64,000 nt of DNA from positions 1,591,501-1,655,500 of the forward strand of contig QVRM01001782.1 in the NCBI GenBank assembly GCA_003439945.1. The letters are read 5' to 3'. Origin of the DNA: Dermanyssus gallinae. Its lineage: Eukaryota; Arthropoda; Arachnida; Mesostigmata; Dermanyssidae. The notes below the pieces were generated by a model. That model had not been told where the DNA came from and searched no databases. It worked only from the letters and a program-made list of their open reading frames with translations. Within the stretch, counting starts at the first letter, position 1, and each line of letters begins with the position of its first letter. Positions 10,345 through 21,647 of this stretch are shown piece by piece. The translations under genes were made by a program, and so were the position numbers.

Positions 10345-12472
10345 CGCATCGAAGGCTAGAGCCCTGCAAAATATCTACAGGGAGAAGCGCCGAGCCTTTA
10401 AGACCAGGATTAAACGGGTCGAAGACACCGCGCCAAAGGAACTGGTGGAGGCCGTCGAGGTGAATCCCTGGGGCCAACCATACAAGGTGGTCATGGGTAA
10501 GCTTCAGCGCCAACCTCCACCCATCCCGCCCGACCAGATTGCAACGATGGTCACGACGCTCTTCCCACGTCAAGCTCAGCGCCCACCAGACGACATCGCG
10601 GTGGCGCCCGAAGATATACCACCGGTCACGCCCGAAGAGGTGACCGCTGCACGGGAAAGACTGGCAACCGGCAAGGCACCAGGACCTGACGGGATCCCAC
10701 CAGAGGTGGTGAAGCTATTCGCCGACAGATATCCCAAGGAGGTGGCCACACTCGTCTCCCGGCTGCTAATCGAGGGGCACTACCCAACGCAGTGGAAGAT
10801 AGCGCAACTAGTGCTAATCCTCAAACAAGGGGCGGCAACGGACTCGACACCACACAGACCCATATGGCTGCTAAACTCCGCTGGCAAGCTAGTGGAAAAT
10901 ATTTTAGTAGCACGTCTAAACGCGGAAATCGAGGCAAAACAGGTCTTGTCGGAGCATTAATACGGTTTCCGACGGGGCCGCTCACCGCTCGACGCACTGC
11001 AACGGGTTTTAGACCAAGCCAGGCCATGAAGTCTTTTAAAACCAGGTCTACGTGCTTTTAATACTCTTAGACGTTCGTAACGCTTTAACCACAGCCAACT
11101 GGGGGGTCATCATAACTGCGCTGAAACGACGGGGAATATACCCCTACCTCCGCCACATAATAGCATTTTACCTGGAAGACAGGACTCTTAGAGCGGGAGA
11201 CAGCGAGTATAAACTAAGCTCAGGCGTTCCGCAGGAATCCGTTAATGGCCCGGTTCTCTGGAACATCGCATACGATAGAGTCTTGCGAATGGAGGGTCTG
11301 CCTGGCGGAGTGGAAACTATGAAACCGATGACCTGGCGCTGCTGGCGACAGCCAGACAGGAAGCTCAACTACAGCAGCTGGCAAATATTGCTCTGGAAAA
11401 AGTGGCCGTGTGGATGCGTGAGCATCACCTCCAACTGGCGCCACAAAAAACGGAGGCACTTTACCTCACCGGGCGAAAGCGTACGAGGGGGCTCAATCTG
11501 ACTCTCTCGGGCCAACCCATAGCAATCAAGAAGGAGGCCAAATACCTGGGGGTCATCCTGGACACCGGACTTACGGATACGGCGCATATCGCCCACGTTG
11601 CCCGCAAGGTCGCTGGGGTCGCGGAGAATCTTGCACGTATCCTCCCGCGAGAGGGAGGGGTGTCTGAGAGACGGAGACTGCTTCTGGCGACCGTGGCGGA
11701 GTCGAGGACGATGTACACGGCACCTGTCTGGGCAGACCTTGCTCTCCAGACGGCGCGGAACCGGGGCGCACTCAGATCCGCGCAGAGGGGAATGGCCATA
11801 ATAGTCAGCAAGGCCTATCGCACGGTGTCTACCGATGCTCTGGTAGTACTGGCCCGCCAGCTACCTTGGGATCTCCTGGCCAGAGAGAGAAACGAACACC
11901 ATCTCGATGGGAATTGGGACCTCACGCGGGCACAACAGAAGATACTGGAGCTGTGGAACGATGAATGGCGAAACCCCCGGGGCGATGCCGACGGTCAATG
12001 GACTCGCCGACTGATACCGGATCTGCGCCGGTGGTATGATAAGCAGCTGGGGGAGCTGTCGTACACCACGGCAAAGGCGCTCACAGAACACGGCCAGTTC
12101 CAGACATATATGATGCGCATCGGCAAGGCCCCGATTGACATCTGCGTTCTCTGCTCCTCCGGGAACGCGGACGACGTTGAACACACGATCGTGCACTGTG
12201 CGGCCCTTGCGGGAGCACGTGCCTCTGTGACGCCCGAGCTGACGGAAAAGACTCCGCAGTACGTGGTGGACTTCATGATGAAGGACGAGACGAATTGGAC
12301 AAAGGATCGACGTTATCTCGACACCGTCATGAGAAAAAAGCTGAACCTAGAGACGGCGCGACGAGCCCGTTACGGCCAGGCCCCTTTGAAAGGCAGTCGA
12401 GAGGAGGAGCCGAGGGAAGGAAAAAAAAGGGAGCAGCTAGGCCCTTCGGAGGATCTCGACGCATCTTCCTAG
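10345..12472 (+). pseudogene. R1-clade LINE reverse transcriptase (ORF2), disrupted
   Basis: An N-terminal linker and the finger region are open from 10445 to 10960 (TGKAPGPDGIPPEVV; YPTQWKIAQLVLI), ending with a premature TAA just before the expected GFR motif. Between 10960 and 11400 the frame is shifted repeatedly and the catalytic YADD-type motif is damaged. From 11402 to 12472 the frame is open again: the thumb (EAKYLGVILD), a connection domain and the R1-type knuckle ICVLCSSGNADDVEHTIVHC. The APE endonuclease is absent. Confidence 0.87.
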
Positions 12473-12592
12473 GACGGGCAAGCATTGGCTAGGCGCATAG
12501 AGCGCTAGAACATGAGACTCCCCTCTCAGGGTTGTCGAAGTAATGCTAAAGCAAACCCGGGCCTTGGGGGGGTGGGGAGGATAACGGTTTTA

Positions 12593-12609
12593 GTGGGTGC
12601 GAGTCCCAC
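12593..12609 (+). other. T-arm-like hairpin in R1 LINE 3' end
   Basis: GTGGG at 12593-12597 pairs perfectly with CCCAC at 12605-12609 around the 7-nt loop TGCGAGT. Geometry and sequence resemble a tRNA T-arm with B-box core. The second R1 fragment has the same CGAGTCCCACAC string at 38693-38704, with a 44-bp insertion relative to this copy. Confidence 0.7.
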
Positions 12610-13063
12610 ACTAGCTGCTGCTAGCTGCCAGTTGCGCCTGTGCATTTCCGAAACCTTTAAAAAACAAGAAGTGTTTGGTAATATTATTCGGTCAATCCCG
12701 CTTCCAAGCTCTGTAATTCTGCACCTTTTGTCGCTGCCTGAGCTGTACGATTTCATCTTCGCCGTCCATAATGAAGTCGTCGTTTTTTTACCTTCTCATT
12801 CATTTCCTCTGTCCTCTACCGACGCCCCAGCCTGTTTAGTAGCTTATGAAACTATTTGGTTCCTTCTTTAACTTTTTTTTGCTGGGAACAATTAGTTTTA
12901 GCAACCACAGCAATTATAAGGCTAGATATCATCATAATCATAATCCCACGGACAGCAACACAAATAACAATGGCAGTAACGAAGACAGCGATAATAGCAG
13001 TTAAAACAAAAACAATAACCTCAATATTGACGACAACAATATCAAAGCAATAGGTCAACTTAC

Positions 13064-13258
13064 CCATCATTTCTTTGACAAGCACAGACTTCGCTAACCA
13101 GTGCAAAGCCATGAAAGGTACAAAAGAAGTGAAGATCTTTGTAGAAACCGAAGGTTCACTCATGGGAAACTCTGCACCTGGCGAGACATCGTACACGCTG
13201 GTCATGTAGGAGGGTACCGTCAGTACGATAATTGAAACGAGGGCCATTACAGCTTTTG
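13064..13258 (-). CDS. ABC-A transporter exon: helix 5 region
   Basis: The 195-nt exon (2+64 codons+1) encodes KAVMALVSIIVLTVPSYM, which follows the previous exon's VPFNS as 'FFS+A..A' does in other ABC-A proteins, then a loop and FTSFVPFMALHWLAKSVL. It ends ATG ATG G|GTAAGT. The acceptor (CGACAG) lacks a good pyrimidine tract, but phase and family alignment both support it. Introns flanking this exon carry an R1-type LINE on one side and a CR1/Jockey-type LINE on the other. Confidence 0.87.
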
Positions 13259-13775
13259 CTGTCGTTGTTGGTCGTCATCGTAGCAGCAGCACACACATAC
13301 GCATATACATAAAAGTCTCGTTAATAGCCTAAAATTGACCGTAAATATATACACCGCCCGTAATTTTGCGTCCGTCCGTCCCCATACAGATATCTGCATA
13401 CTATACAAAACAATATGCTGCTGACCGATAAGAAGTAACCAGGAGTTTTTTTTCTGTGAAAAGAGAAAATCAATGTCGAAACTACATCCAGACTAGATCA
13501 AGCAAACACCGGCACTTATTCATTGCTACTGCTTGATAAAATTGGTAGAGATAATGAATAACTTAAATAAAAGTCGTAAAATCGTCGTAGAAAGGGCGCA
13601 ATAATTCACCCACCAGCATCTGTAGTACAGTAAAATGTGTGCGCAATGGGTACCAAAAATGCATTGTTGCGAGCAACGAGTCACGGCGTCAACACTACGC
13701 TCCCAAATCAGAGAAACAATTTTCTTTAGAATAGATACCTTTTACTAACATGATTACCTTTAATTATACCCACCA

Positions 13776-13802
13776 TATATATATATATATATATATATAT
13801 AT
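13776..13802. repeat. (TA)n microsatellite
   Basis: Short TA run in the ABC-A intron between the exons at 13064-13258 and 18652-18886. Confidence 0.92.
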
Positions 13803-15320
13803 GACAAGTCTACGCGACCTCTGGTGGCAATCCAAACACTGAGTGTGTTGAATCAGCGCCAATGGTAGCAACTAAAAAATAATTAATTCTGTCGACATGT
13901 AAGTCGGGTGAAGCGAATGTCCGTGTTAGCCAGGGCAATGGCAGTGATGATATGGATGCAGTCACCGATGACGCTGATGGCTCCAATAAAGACTGGAATC
14001 ACTTTATTAATACTGCTAGGCAACTTATTAAATTTGGTGCATATAACACCAACATCAAATTGGTGTTATATGTACCAACTTCTTTAACAACCAAAGGATC
14101 TCATCCGCGTTGTCAATTGCAAGAAAGTGTGATGAAGTCTCCAATAGCGAGACTATACCATTTAAGGATGAAATGCTATCACTATGTAGTGCGGTATTTA
14201 GGCTCCCCAATTTCAAACCGAAGTCCATGCACGGGCGCATTCATGTCTGATATTGAGGATGCTACTGAGGTCGGTAACATATGTTTCTGATATCGCCAAA
14301 TGCGCTAAAATGACCGGCGTCGACACAGACTTCTTCGACAATCTCTGATCTCTCTCTCTCAAATATCTGATTTACTTTACTGGAAAGTCGGCATATAAAC
14401 AGCCATATAGCTTTTCGCGGGAAGAACGGTGCTGTTACTACAATAATCCTGATTGAGTGCCTTTCAATTCAGCGGGATTCCGCCTGCTGAAATGTATGTG
14501 CAATAGGGCCGCAAAATCTCAACAAGCGGTAAAATGAGGTACTGCAGGGACTCACAGTCGTCGAATTTTTTTGTCCTGTCCGCTCCGAGCGTCCGATGTG
14601 GGGAAACAAGGCCATGATGAAATGCGGACCTTTTCAGAAAGTCAGTACTAAACTTCCCACATTACTGGTATCACGGCTTTCGACTCGACGGACGCCTGAC
14701 ATAGAGTTAGCCAACGACAACAACATCCTACTTACTTCGCCCACCTATGCCGAGATCCCTAGTCGTCGAGACGTTCGAACCAATCTACCATGCTCTGGAA
14801 GCATTTCTAAGACAGATACTCTGCAGACCAGACTAACAATGAAGAGAAAGTAAGCAATATCTCTTTCGAAAGAAGATATTGCATAACGCTGCTTCACGCA
14901 AAGTACGGAAGCTTTTCTATTTTCTACAGTCATGAAGATTCTCAGCGCAGTATTTCCTAAGGCGACGAAGTGTCTTAGTCATTATGGAAGACACTCAACC
15001 GCTTAACGTCCGCCTTTTATAGTCTTACATAAGCCGGGTTTAGCTAACCTCAATAGTCAATATCGATATAGTCTCATTCATAGTTTTCCAGAATTAGCAC
15101 CTGCCAGGTTGGACATGGTGCTAAGCTTAGTGCTAGCAATTTCACGGCCACCCATGTGAGTCCGGGGACTGAAGGACTCAGAACATCAGTTAACAAAAAC
15201 ATAGCAAACTCCTTATCTGAGAAGGTCGCTGGCCTTGACGCAGCCGTAGTCAACGAAGCATGACTGAATAAATTCAATTGCGCTTCACACTCCATCAATG
15301 GCGTTGAAATCGCTACAGCC
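13803..15320. other. Intronic sequence without recognised gene
   Basis: A plus-strand open frame at 13952-14290 has no family resemblance. It contains a perfect 13-bp inverted repeat (14040-14052 and 14060-14072, loop 7 nt). Another open frame at 14596-14853 is equally unassigned. I cannot support a gene here. Confidence 0.45.
14040..14072. repeat. Perfect 13-bp hairpin
   Basis: CATATAACACCAA at 14040-14052 is the exact reverse complement of 14060-14072, separated by CATCAAA. It would form a stable stem in DNA cruciform or RNA. No element identity is visible. Confidence 0.85.
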
Positions 15321-15324
15321 AGTC

Positions 15325-16840
15325 GGAATAGTAAAAATATTGTTGACGAAAATATGAAATACTAGCAGACCACTGATGCTTCCTTGAACTCACCCAGAAA
15401 TGGTTTGTCCAAAGTGGACCACTTAAAGTCTTTCGCACATGAATAGGCGCACCACCTTAAAAATACCTAGACCCAACTTCTAAAATAACTTAGACCCACG
15501 AAATTAAATGACTTTCTAAGGTACATTAATACTGCTGCTGCAGTCTTCTTTAATTGAATCTGTTTCCGTATCTCTTCGACAAAATCAATCACAGGCACAG
15601 CCGTCGACATCTTGGATTGAAACCCCAACAGACCATGTGGGACGCTATGACCTTCGATAAAATATCTGAACTGTTTGATATTGCAATTTTTAAAAACCTT
15701 CGATATTGGCGCGGGAAAGCTGACAGGTCTGTAGTTGTCTCGGCGCAGGCAATTTACGCCTTTAAACGGTGGAGCCACACAGTATGACTTTAGGACATTG
15801 GGATAAACTCCTGTTATGATGCAGAGATTGATGATATACTCAAGAGAAATTCAAATGCGTGCAGCCCCACGGTGAACCTGTTATGGAATTTGGAAGCTTA
15901 TTTTAGCATTTTTTAAAGGTGATGCATTTTGTGAACGTTGTCTGCCTGCAGGAGGAATTGTTCGGCAGACTTTGGAAAGTTATCCGGAATTGCGTACCTC
16001 GCCTGGACACTTCCAAGTACAGGTTGGATTGTCTCACAATGACCCCGCCCGTTATAATTACGTCTGCGACAACCTTGCAGTTTGCCTTCACTCAACATTT
16101 CCGTGAGAGCGCTGTCGCCATGTTTCTAAGCATACGATAAATCTTGGAACTGTGTTTCTCGACCTAGTATTATTGATCTCAGTACTATTACGCTTCACCG
16201 CCGACATGACTCGTCCTTTAAATCACTCAAATGCCTGGTTGCCCATGTCATATAGGTTGTCCCACATAGACGACAGTTCGACAATTGATATTTAAGTTCG
16301 AATTTTGGGCAGTTATTGGCTGCCGACGGACTAGATTTTAGACTACTAAATGTGATAAAGTGGTCAGAGAAGGTTGTTGTACGAACGCCGGAAGCAGTAG
16401 TTAATTTGGGTGGAACATTGCAGTAAATACTATCTATGCATGTTTCGATAACACGTGGGCCATGGGCAGTTTTTGTACAAGCGGCCCTAGTCGGCAGACC
16501 AGCCATTTCCCGAATATCATACAAGTGTAGCACATTATTTAGGTCAGGTACATATGACCCGTCCCTATCTCACACATCAATGTTCTCATTACCAATGCAG
16601 ATTGTGTTTAGCCTGTTTATTTTTGGGAGTAATTTTTCTAGTGCATACAATTAATCCAGGGGCCTACCCGACGGCTGCCTGTAAAATGCTCCTACAACCG
16701 TGCTCTGATGATCGGCAAACATCTTAACAAAAATACTGTCGCATCAAAAGTCTACCAAGAAGGGTAGTTTGATATTGTTCTGCTCGAGCACCACATATTC
16801 CTCTCAGATAAACAGTGCCACATCTTGACCCGGCTCATCA
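15325..16840 (-). mobile_element. CR1/Jockey-type LINE fragment (family A)
   Basis: Minus-strand remnant of the same LINE family as 39383-41535, recognised by matching blocks: the FADDTTA-adjacent region near 15325-15440, a GFQSKMST finger segment near 15600, and an endonuclease segment at 16195-16533 (TCIDSIYCN; TTFSDHFITF). Many indels break all frames. Order and orientation agree with the longer copy. It lies within the intron of the same-strand ABC-A gene and is surely non-functional. Confidence 0.75.
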
Positions 16841-18030
16841 CAGCAATCAACAAATTAGTTATAACTATTTATCTAGAAGGTGGCTGCCTTCTGTTGCGAG
16901 GTACGAATTTCCGACAAACCGATACGGGACGAGAAATAATCTCACACTCACGTTAAGAGTCACTCTCTTTGCGTTTATCAAGATAGCGCGTAGGTCTTCT
17001 CCTTTGACCCATCATTCCCTCTCGTGTCCACTCGATAATCGATGACCGCCGAGACGCACCACCATCACCACCACCCTATTTTTTGTGTTCTTTAATTTAA
17101 AAAGATAACAGTATTCGATTGCCTACGTGTTGCCTGCTCTCAGTTTAAAGATCGACCCCAAAACAGATGCGATGCCTTACATCCAAAAGCCGTTTTGTGC
17201 CCTAGCTTGAGAAATGCTTGCTGAATCTTTTCCACGCGCAATGAATGAATAATAATGAATGTCGTTGCGATGTGACGACCCTCATCATGCTAACGATGAG
17301 TGACTGATGGATGCGCTCGTTCCGAATTCTCCTACTTTGGCTTAACCTACACCATTGTTTTACAAACTGTGGTAATTATACCGTAAATATTAGATGTCAT
17401 ATTTACTCGTGCTGCTCTTGTGCCGTGAACACGTGGTTTGCAGCTTTGCTGCTACACTTTCGCTGTGTTGTTCTGTATTATGGGTGATATGTATTATATC
17501 TATTCTGTATTATGGGTGATATGTATTATATCTATTCTGTATTATGGGTGATATGTATTATATCTATGTACTGTTTTATTGCTCGCGTCTTCATTGTGCA
17601 TGACTACGCTAACGTGTAGCTGTGTCAAGACAGCGTTTCTGCAAACCACACATGCTTTCACTGTTTAACCACACATGTTTTGGCTAAGACACGAGACATA
17701 CTAAAAAGTGTTTTGATTATCTCTCCGAGCAATTGAAACCTTCTATCATCGGTCTTCTCGGAGCGTTCGAATTGATCATGCCATCGTTAACTTGATGATG
17801 TCGAATTGATGATGATGCCTTAGTGGTCCAAGCTTTGTTTTAGAAGAGGCTAATTCGATTGGAAAAGTTACCCGCCCGACTCATGTCAACATGAGTCCTA
17901 GTTGCGGGAACCAATAGTTCGAGACGGATCCGGCTAAACAAGCACGCACGAGATTTACGGACAACGGTATGTTGTGTGTGTCTAAGTGCAGACGGGCTGT
18001 ACCTAGAACATTTAGATAACCCTACTTTCT
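16841..18030. other. Intronic sequence; only a tandem repeat recognised
   Basis: No gene or transposon protein is visible. The notable content is the 32-bp triplication at 17471-17566. Confidence 0.5.
17471..17566. repeat. Three perfect 32-bp tandem repeats
   Basis: The unit beginning TTCTGTATTATGGGTGATAT is repeated three times without difference at 17471-17502, 17503-17534 and 17535-17566. Identity across copies implies recent expansion and therefore a likely polymorphic minisatellite. Confidence 0.95.
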
Positions 18031-18040
18031 TATCGCAGGC

Positions 18041-18075
18041 GATATATATAAATATATATATATATATATTTATAA

Positions 18076-18165
<90 letters not shown>

Positions 18166-18176
18166 ATATATATATT
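18041..18176. repeat. Compound (TA)n microsatellite with TTTA interruptions
   Basis: About 135 bp of TA dinucleotides broken by regular TTTATA and GTATA variants, in the intron upstream of the helix 5 exon. Confidence 0.95.
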
Positions 18177-18262
18177 AATGCAAAAAAACACTGTACAGCA
18201 TACGTATGTAGCCAGCCTAATATAGAACGTGCATGGATACGCGCCATATGTAACTTCTTGTG

Positions 18263-18400
18263 ACGGCGTGGTCTACTGCGCTAGTCATGGTTGACGTCTA
18301 CCGGGGCGTCGCCACTTCGATCCCCGTTGTTCAAATTTTCTTTAGGAGATGCTCATTGAGAAGCGATCACAAACCATATCGCGAAGAGTCAACGACCATG
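18263..18400 (+). repeat. tRNA-like SINE family member
   Basis: CTGCGCTAGTCA, a CCGGGGCGTCGCC block, a B-box-like CTTCGATCCCC (18316-18326) and GTTCAAATTTTCTT occur in the same order in a second copy at 24290-24400. The repeated order in two places supports a dispersed SINE-like family; the A box is poor. Confidence 0.45.
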
Positions 18401-18517
18401 CTGCTACAAGGACTGTTGAGGACCCCTAGAGATCAACATGTCCGGCCCTCGGTGCATTGAAAATACGCCTCACGGTGCTTCCAAGTCCGCAGGGAACGGG
18501 TGATGGACGGATAAAAG

Positions 18518-18520
<3 letters not shown>

Positions 18521-18554
<34 letters not shown>
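18521..18554. repeat. (TA)n microsatellite
   Basis: TA run about 100 bp from the ABC-A exon at 18652, downstream of it in the sense of transcription. Confidence 0.93.
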
Positions 18555-18556
<2 letters not shown>

Positions 18557-18651
18557 ATTTTTGTACAAGCTCGATATGTCTAGCCACAAGATATGAAATC
18601 AAACATACACACATAAAAACCACAGAATATATCATGCAGAGAAGCACTTAC

Positions 18652-18886
18652 GTGAGTTAAATGGGACGCTGATGAGTAACGTCAGCAAAATAAGCGCGAC
18701 TACAAATAACAGTAGAATCACGAGAATAAGCACTGGGTTTGAATTGGTAAGGACCTTTTTCTTGTCGAATTGGCCACAGAATGCTATTGTCAATATGAGG
18801 CTAATCACACCACCTCGGATGAGGCCTCCCAAAATGGTGCCTGTCCAGTATGCCGAACTTGTGAGTCCCATTAATCGGTGCATCTC
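18652..18886 (-). CDS. ABC-A transporter exon: helices 3 and 4
   Basis: The 235-nt exon lies between a strong acceptor (TACTCTTTCAG) and donor (TCA C|GTAAGT). It starts EMHRLMGL, completing the EKENGLR-EMHRLMGL motif begun in the preceding exon, and then encodes two long hydrophobic segments (around AYWTGTILGGLI and VLILVILLLFVVALILL). These are helices 3 and 4 of transmembrane domain 1. The phase 1 end joins the two-base start of the exon at 13258 to make Pro. Confidence 0.92.
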
Positions 18887-19372
18887 CTGAAAGAGTAAAC
18901 GCATTGTTTTCGTAACGTTCAGTCTCGTATTTAAAACTACTACCGGACGTTCTACAAAGGTTGGCTAAGGGAGCCGATTGTGCAACCTCGAGTGACCGCA
19001 TCAAGCGCTGGCAGTCAATTTTGTTGTCTATGTTGTTGAGTAATAATTATAGTATCGGATTCTAGAATCGAAAGGTGGTAGATTTTAAAGCGCGCGCAAC
19101 GCTTCGAAAAAAAACGGCTGAGCCGCTGCGCTAATGTAGAATTACTGATAACTGCGTATTTACTGCTTACGCAAAGCTGGGCTGGCCATTATGTGGGAAG
19201 ATCATGACAAAGCAACGACATGGCTAAATTACATTTGCTATCGTTCTAAATAAGAATACCGTTCCCCCCCTCTCTCCCTCTCTCTCTCTCCCTTAAAACA
19301 GCTGCAAAATGATACTGGTGTTGGGTGCTGCTTCGTCGCAGTGTCTCAGCGCGGGGAAACGATGTCGCCTAC

Positions 19373-19585
19373 CCGGAGACCGTTCTCCTTCTCAGCGACG
19401 ACGGTTGCCACGAACGCGGTGATAAAGATGAGGTATGCCGTGATGATAGCCTTGTCGGCGGTCACCAGAGCAGCCACGTAGAACGCCATGTCCGCCGGGA
19501 TGTCTACGTCGCTGTCGTCGAACCCCGTCAAGCGTAACGTCTGAGCCGTTTGATTCGGAGCAAGCCCGTTAAACTTGACGTGCTC
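19373..19585 (-). CDS. ABC-A transporter exon: end of extracellular domain 1 and helix 2
   Basis: The 213-nt, 71-codon exon is phase 0 at both ends and closes with CGG|GTAGGC. It encodes the end of the extracellular domain and a hydrophobic helix (AIITAYLIFITAFVATVV) followed by AEKENGLR. This is the hallmark ABC-A sequence after helix 2, where 'EKE..L+E.M+.MGL' continues into the next exon. The acceptor GTGCAG has a pyrimidine-rich region 30-60 nt upstream rather than an immediate tract, so the 5' boundary is slightly less certain than the 3' one. Confidence 0.88.
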
Positions 19586-19937
19586 CTGCACTCGGCCGCC
19601 AATCATACATAGCAGATATTTTGATTGAACAGCGCGGCGAATCGAAGAAACGTTGACATTGACAATTACGAAAGAGCAAGAAACGACCAATAAACAAACG
19701 TTATTGAAACCCCTGTATTAAGAGCCCAACGCAATGGCTGAGGCGGAGAGGGAAGAACCCACGCACTTGTTGATCAGTTAATCAAGGCAGGGTCTACGGG
19801 CAGACGCGGGTATGGCAGTCGTCAACAAGCAAAGCTTCACAATAACGCCGAGATAATTCTAACATAGAAGTGACTAAGTGTTTGTACTGGTTTCGGTACT
19901 CTTTCTCTCTCTGCTGCATGATAATAAACCTCAATGC

Positions 19938-20037
19938 TTATATATATATATATATATATATATTTTCTTTTTAATTGTTACATCCATAGCTAGACTACGG
20001 CTTGAAAGACGGCGTAAAGTTCAGAATAGGCTCATAA

Positions 20038-20068
<31 letters not shown>
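19938..20068. repeat. Pair of (TA)n microsatellites
   Basis: Two TA runs, about 19938-19964 and 20040-20068, lie 75 bp apart in the ABC-A intron between 19585 and 23828. Sequence from 20070 to 20600 is AT-rich with no recognised feature. Confidence 0.92.
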
Positions 20069-20619
20069 ACACATACGCATTTGTCTACTATAAATACTAT
20101 TTGTTGCAAGTAGTCGTTTTACTAACAATGAGTACAGAAGCATACAAGGGTTATCACTGAAGTAGGTTACTAGTTGCGGATATTCTGTTGATTCAGTATT
20201 TTGCATATATGGCCGTCCGTATTATCATGACTGGTCTTATAATATAATAATATTTTATAAAAAAGAGTTTATTATTAATCATATGCGTATCACGCACGTA
20301 TCACAATTACTAATATATTAATTATATAATATTTACACTACTGCTTGTATTCTTATTGCTTGGTTGTTAGTGACCGCTCATCATCATCATCTTAGCGTTG
20401 TCCCTCTGTTGCTCTAACGACACCCTCTGTCTGAGGAACGCGGTCGATCTTGGCTCCGTTGGGCGTCAAAGGGCTTCTTCCCAAGCTCTTTTGTCAGGTT
20501 GAGCAAATTCTTGCCCAAATGCCAGATGACTCGAAACCGGACTCCATTACAACGTGGTCTTCAAGAAGATGTGCGTATAGGTCGTTTGTGCGTCTTCCCT
20601 TGGTTAATGATGTGGTCCG

Positions 20620-21590
20620 ATTATGGCCCCAGCCCCGGCTGATTAGGCCATTCTCCCCGGCTGTCATTTATCTGCAGTCCGTCGGGCTCCAGTGTAACGC
20701 AATAGCCGACGGACTGATCTGAAAGCGCGCGCAAGGGTATCATTGGTGGCGTCGTGGCGGCCCTGCATGAGCCCAGCCAGCTCAGTGCAGCTAAGTCGGT
20801 GCAGGCCAAGCCTAACCACCGTTCCACCGCATGAACTCGCTTCCCAAACATAGCAATGCCAAGTTGAGGACCACTGGTGGCGCGAATAATTGGTCGTCGG
20901 CCAGCTTACTGCAGGATGCTTGGACGGATACACGTCAAGCCACGCTCCGGCGGCGTCCGATGAGATCGCTTTCAGTCTAATATTGTCCACATTGAATCCG
21001 CAGCAGGCCGACAAATGGATTGGGTAGCCGGAGTGGGGATTTAGTCGTCCCACTCCTTCTGCCTGGTGACTTGCCCCCCGAAGGACGAACAGACTGACGT
21101 GCGTCCCAGAGCCGAACGGCGTTTTGTTGGTGGTTGCATGGTTGGAGTCCGCTGGCAGTAACGGTCACCGCAAAGGCGCTGCTATGTGACGAGGCAAGGA
21201 AGGCGGGCAAGACAAGGCTTGTGGCCAAACAAATGCCCATTCTACCCAGCCGGAACGATAAGATTGTCTAACTCCATGCCTTGTCCTGGAGCGTCAGGTC
21301 GAGGATACGTTTTAAGGCTCTGGTCGCCTGGTCGTCGAGGTCCAACGCGTCTGCTGACAAAAGGCAGGTGAGGTCCGTAGTATGTACAAGACCTTTTGCG
21401 TCCCCACCGAATGCCCGAACAAAAGTAGACATGGCTTCTGGTAGCCGCTGGTAGAGGTGAAAGAGTTGTTCTCCCTTCTCGGCCAATACCGAGCCGATCA
21501 TCTCAGGGAATGCCGCCATACTTTGCAGCCCGCTCCATTGCTCAGGCACTCTACGACTTGTCAAGAAGGGCCCCATTGTCGAGGTAAAAT
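20620..21590 (-). pseudogene. Decayed non-LTR retrotransposon C-terminus (restriction-like-endonuclease type)
   Basis: Minus-strand pieces in shifting frames follow the order seen at the C-terminus of a widespread invertebrate retroelement family: RALKRILDLTLQDKAW, then MGICLATSLVLPAFLASS, RLKAISSDAAGAWLDVYPS, LHRLSCTELAGLMQGRHDA, and LEPDGLQINDSRGEWPN. The last part corresponds to the 'LEP.GL...DG.RPDG' strand, which I take to be a restriction-like endonuclease core. The DGxRPDG residues are degraded. Clade is not resolved; recognition is from motif order alone. Confidence 0.5.
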
Positions 21591-21647
21591 AGAGGGAACC
21601 CCGGATGTCACCTGCTTGACGTATTGATGCACCTGCATCAAAATGTC

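Larger units (their letters stand above)
8385..12640 (+). mobile_element. R1-clade LINE, internally deleted and decayed
   Basis: This plus-strand element carries a Gag-like ORF1 relic with zinc knuckle, then the reverse-transcriptase ORF and an R1-type C-terminal zinc knuckle. A GC-rich leader (8385-8980) comes first. About 200 bp separate the Gag knuckle (near 10050) and the linker before the reverse transcriptase, so the apurinic-type endonuclease domain expected there is missing. The 3' end carries a tRNA T-arm-like hairpin (12593-12609) shared with the R1 fragment at 37.4-38.8 kb. It lies in an ABC-A intron in the opposite orientation to the gene. Confidence 0.85.

Noticed and set aside
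17471..17566. Possible CRISPR-like array
   Set aside because: Units are directly adjacent with no spacers, and the context is animal DNA; it is a minisatellite.
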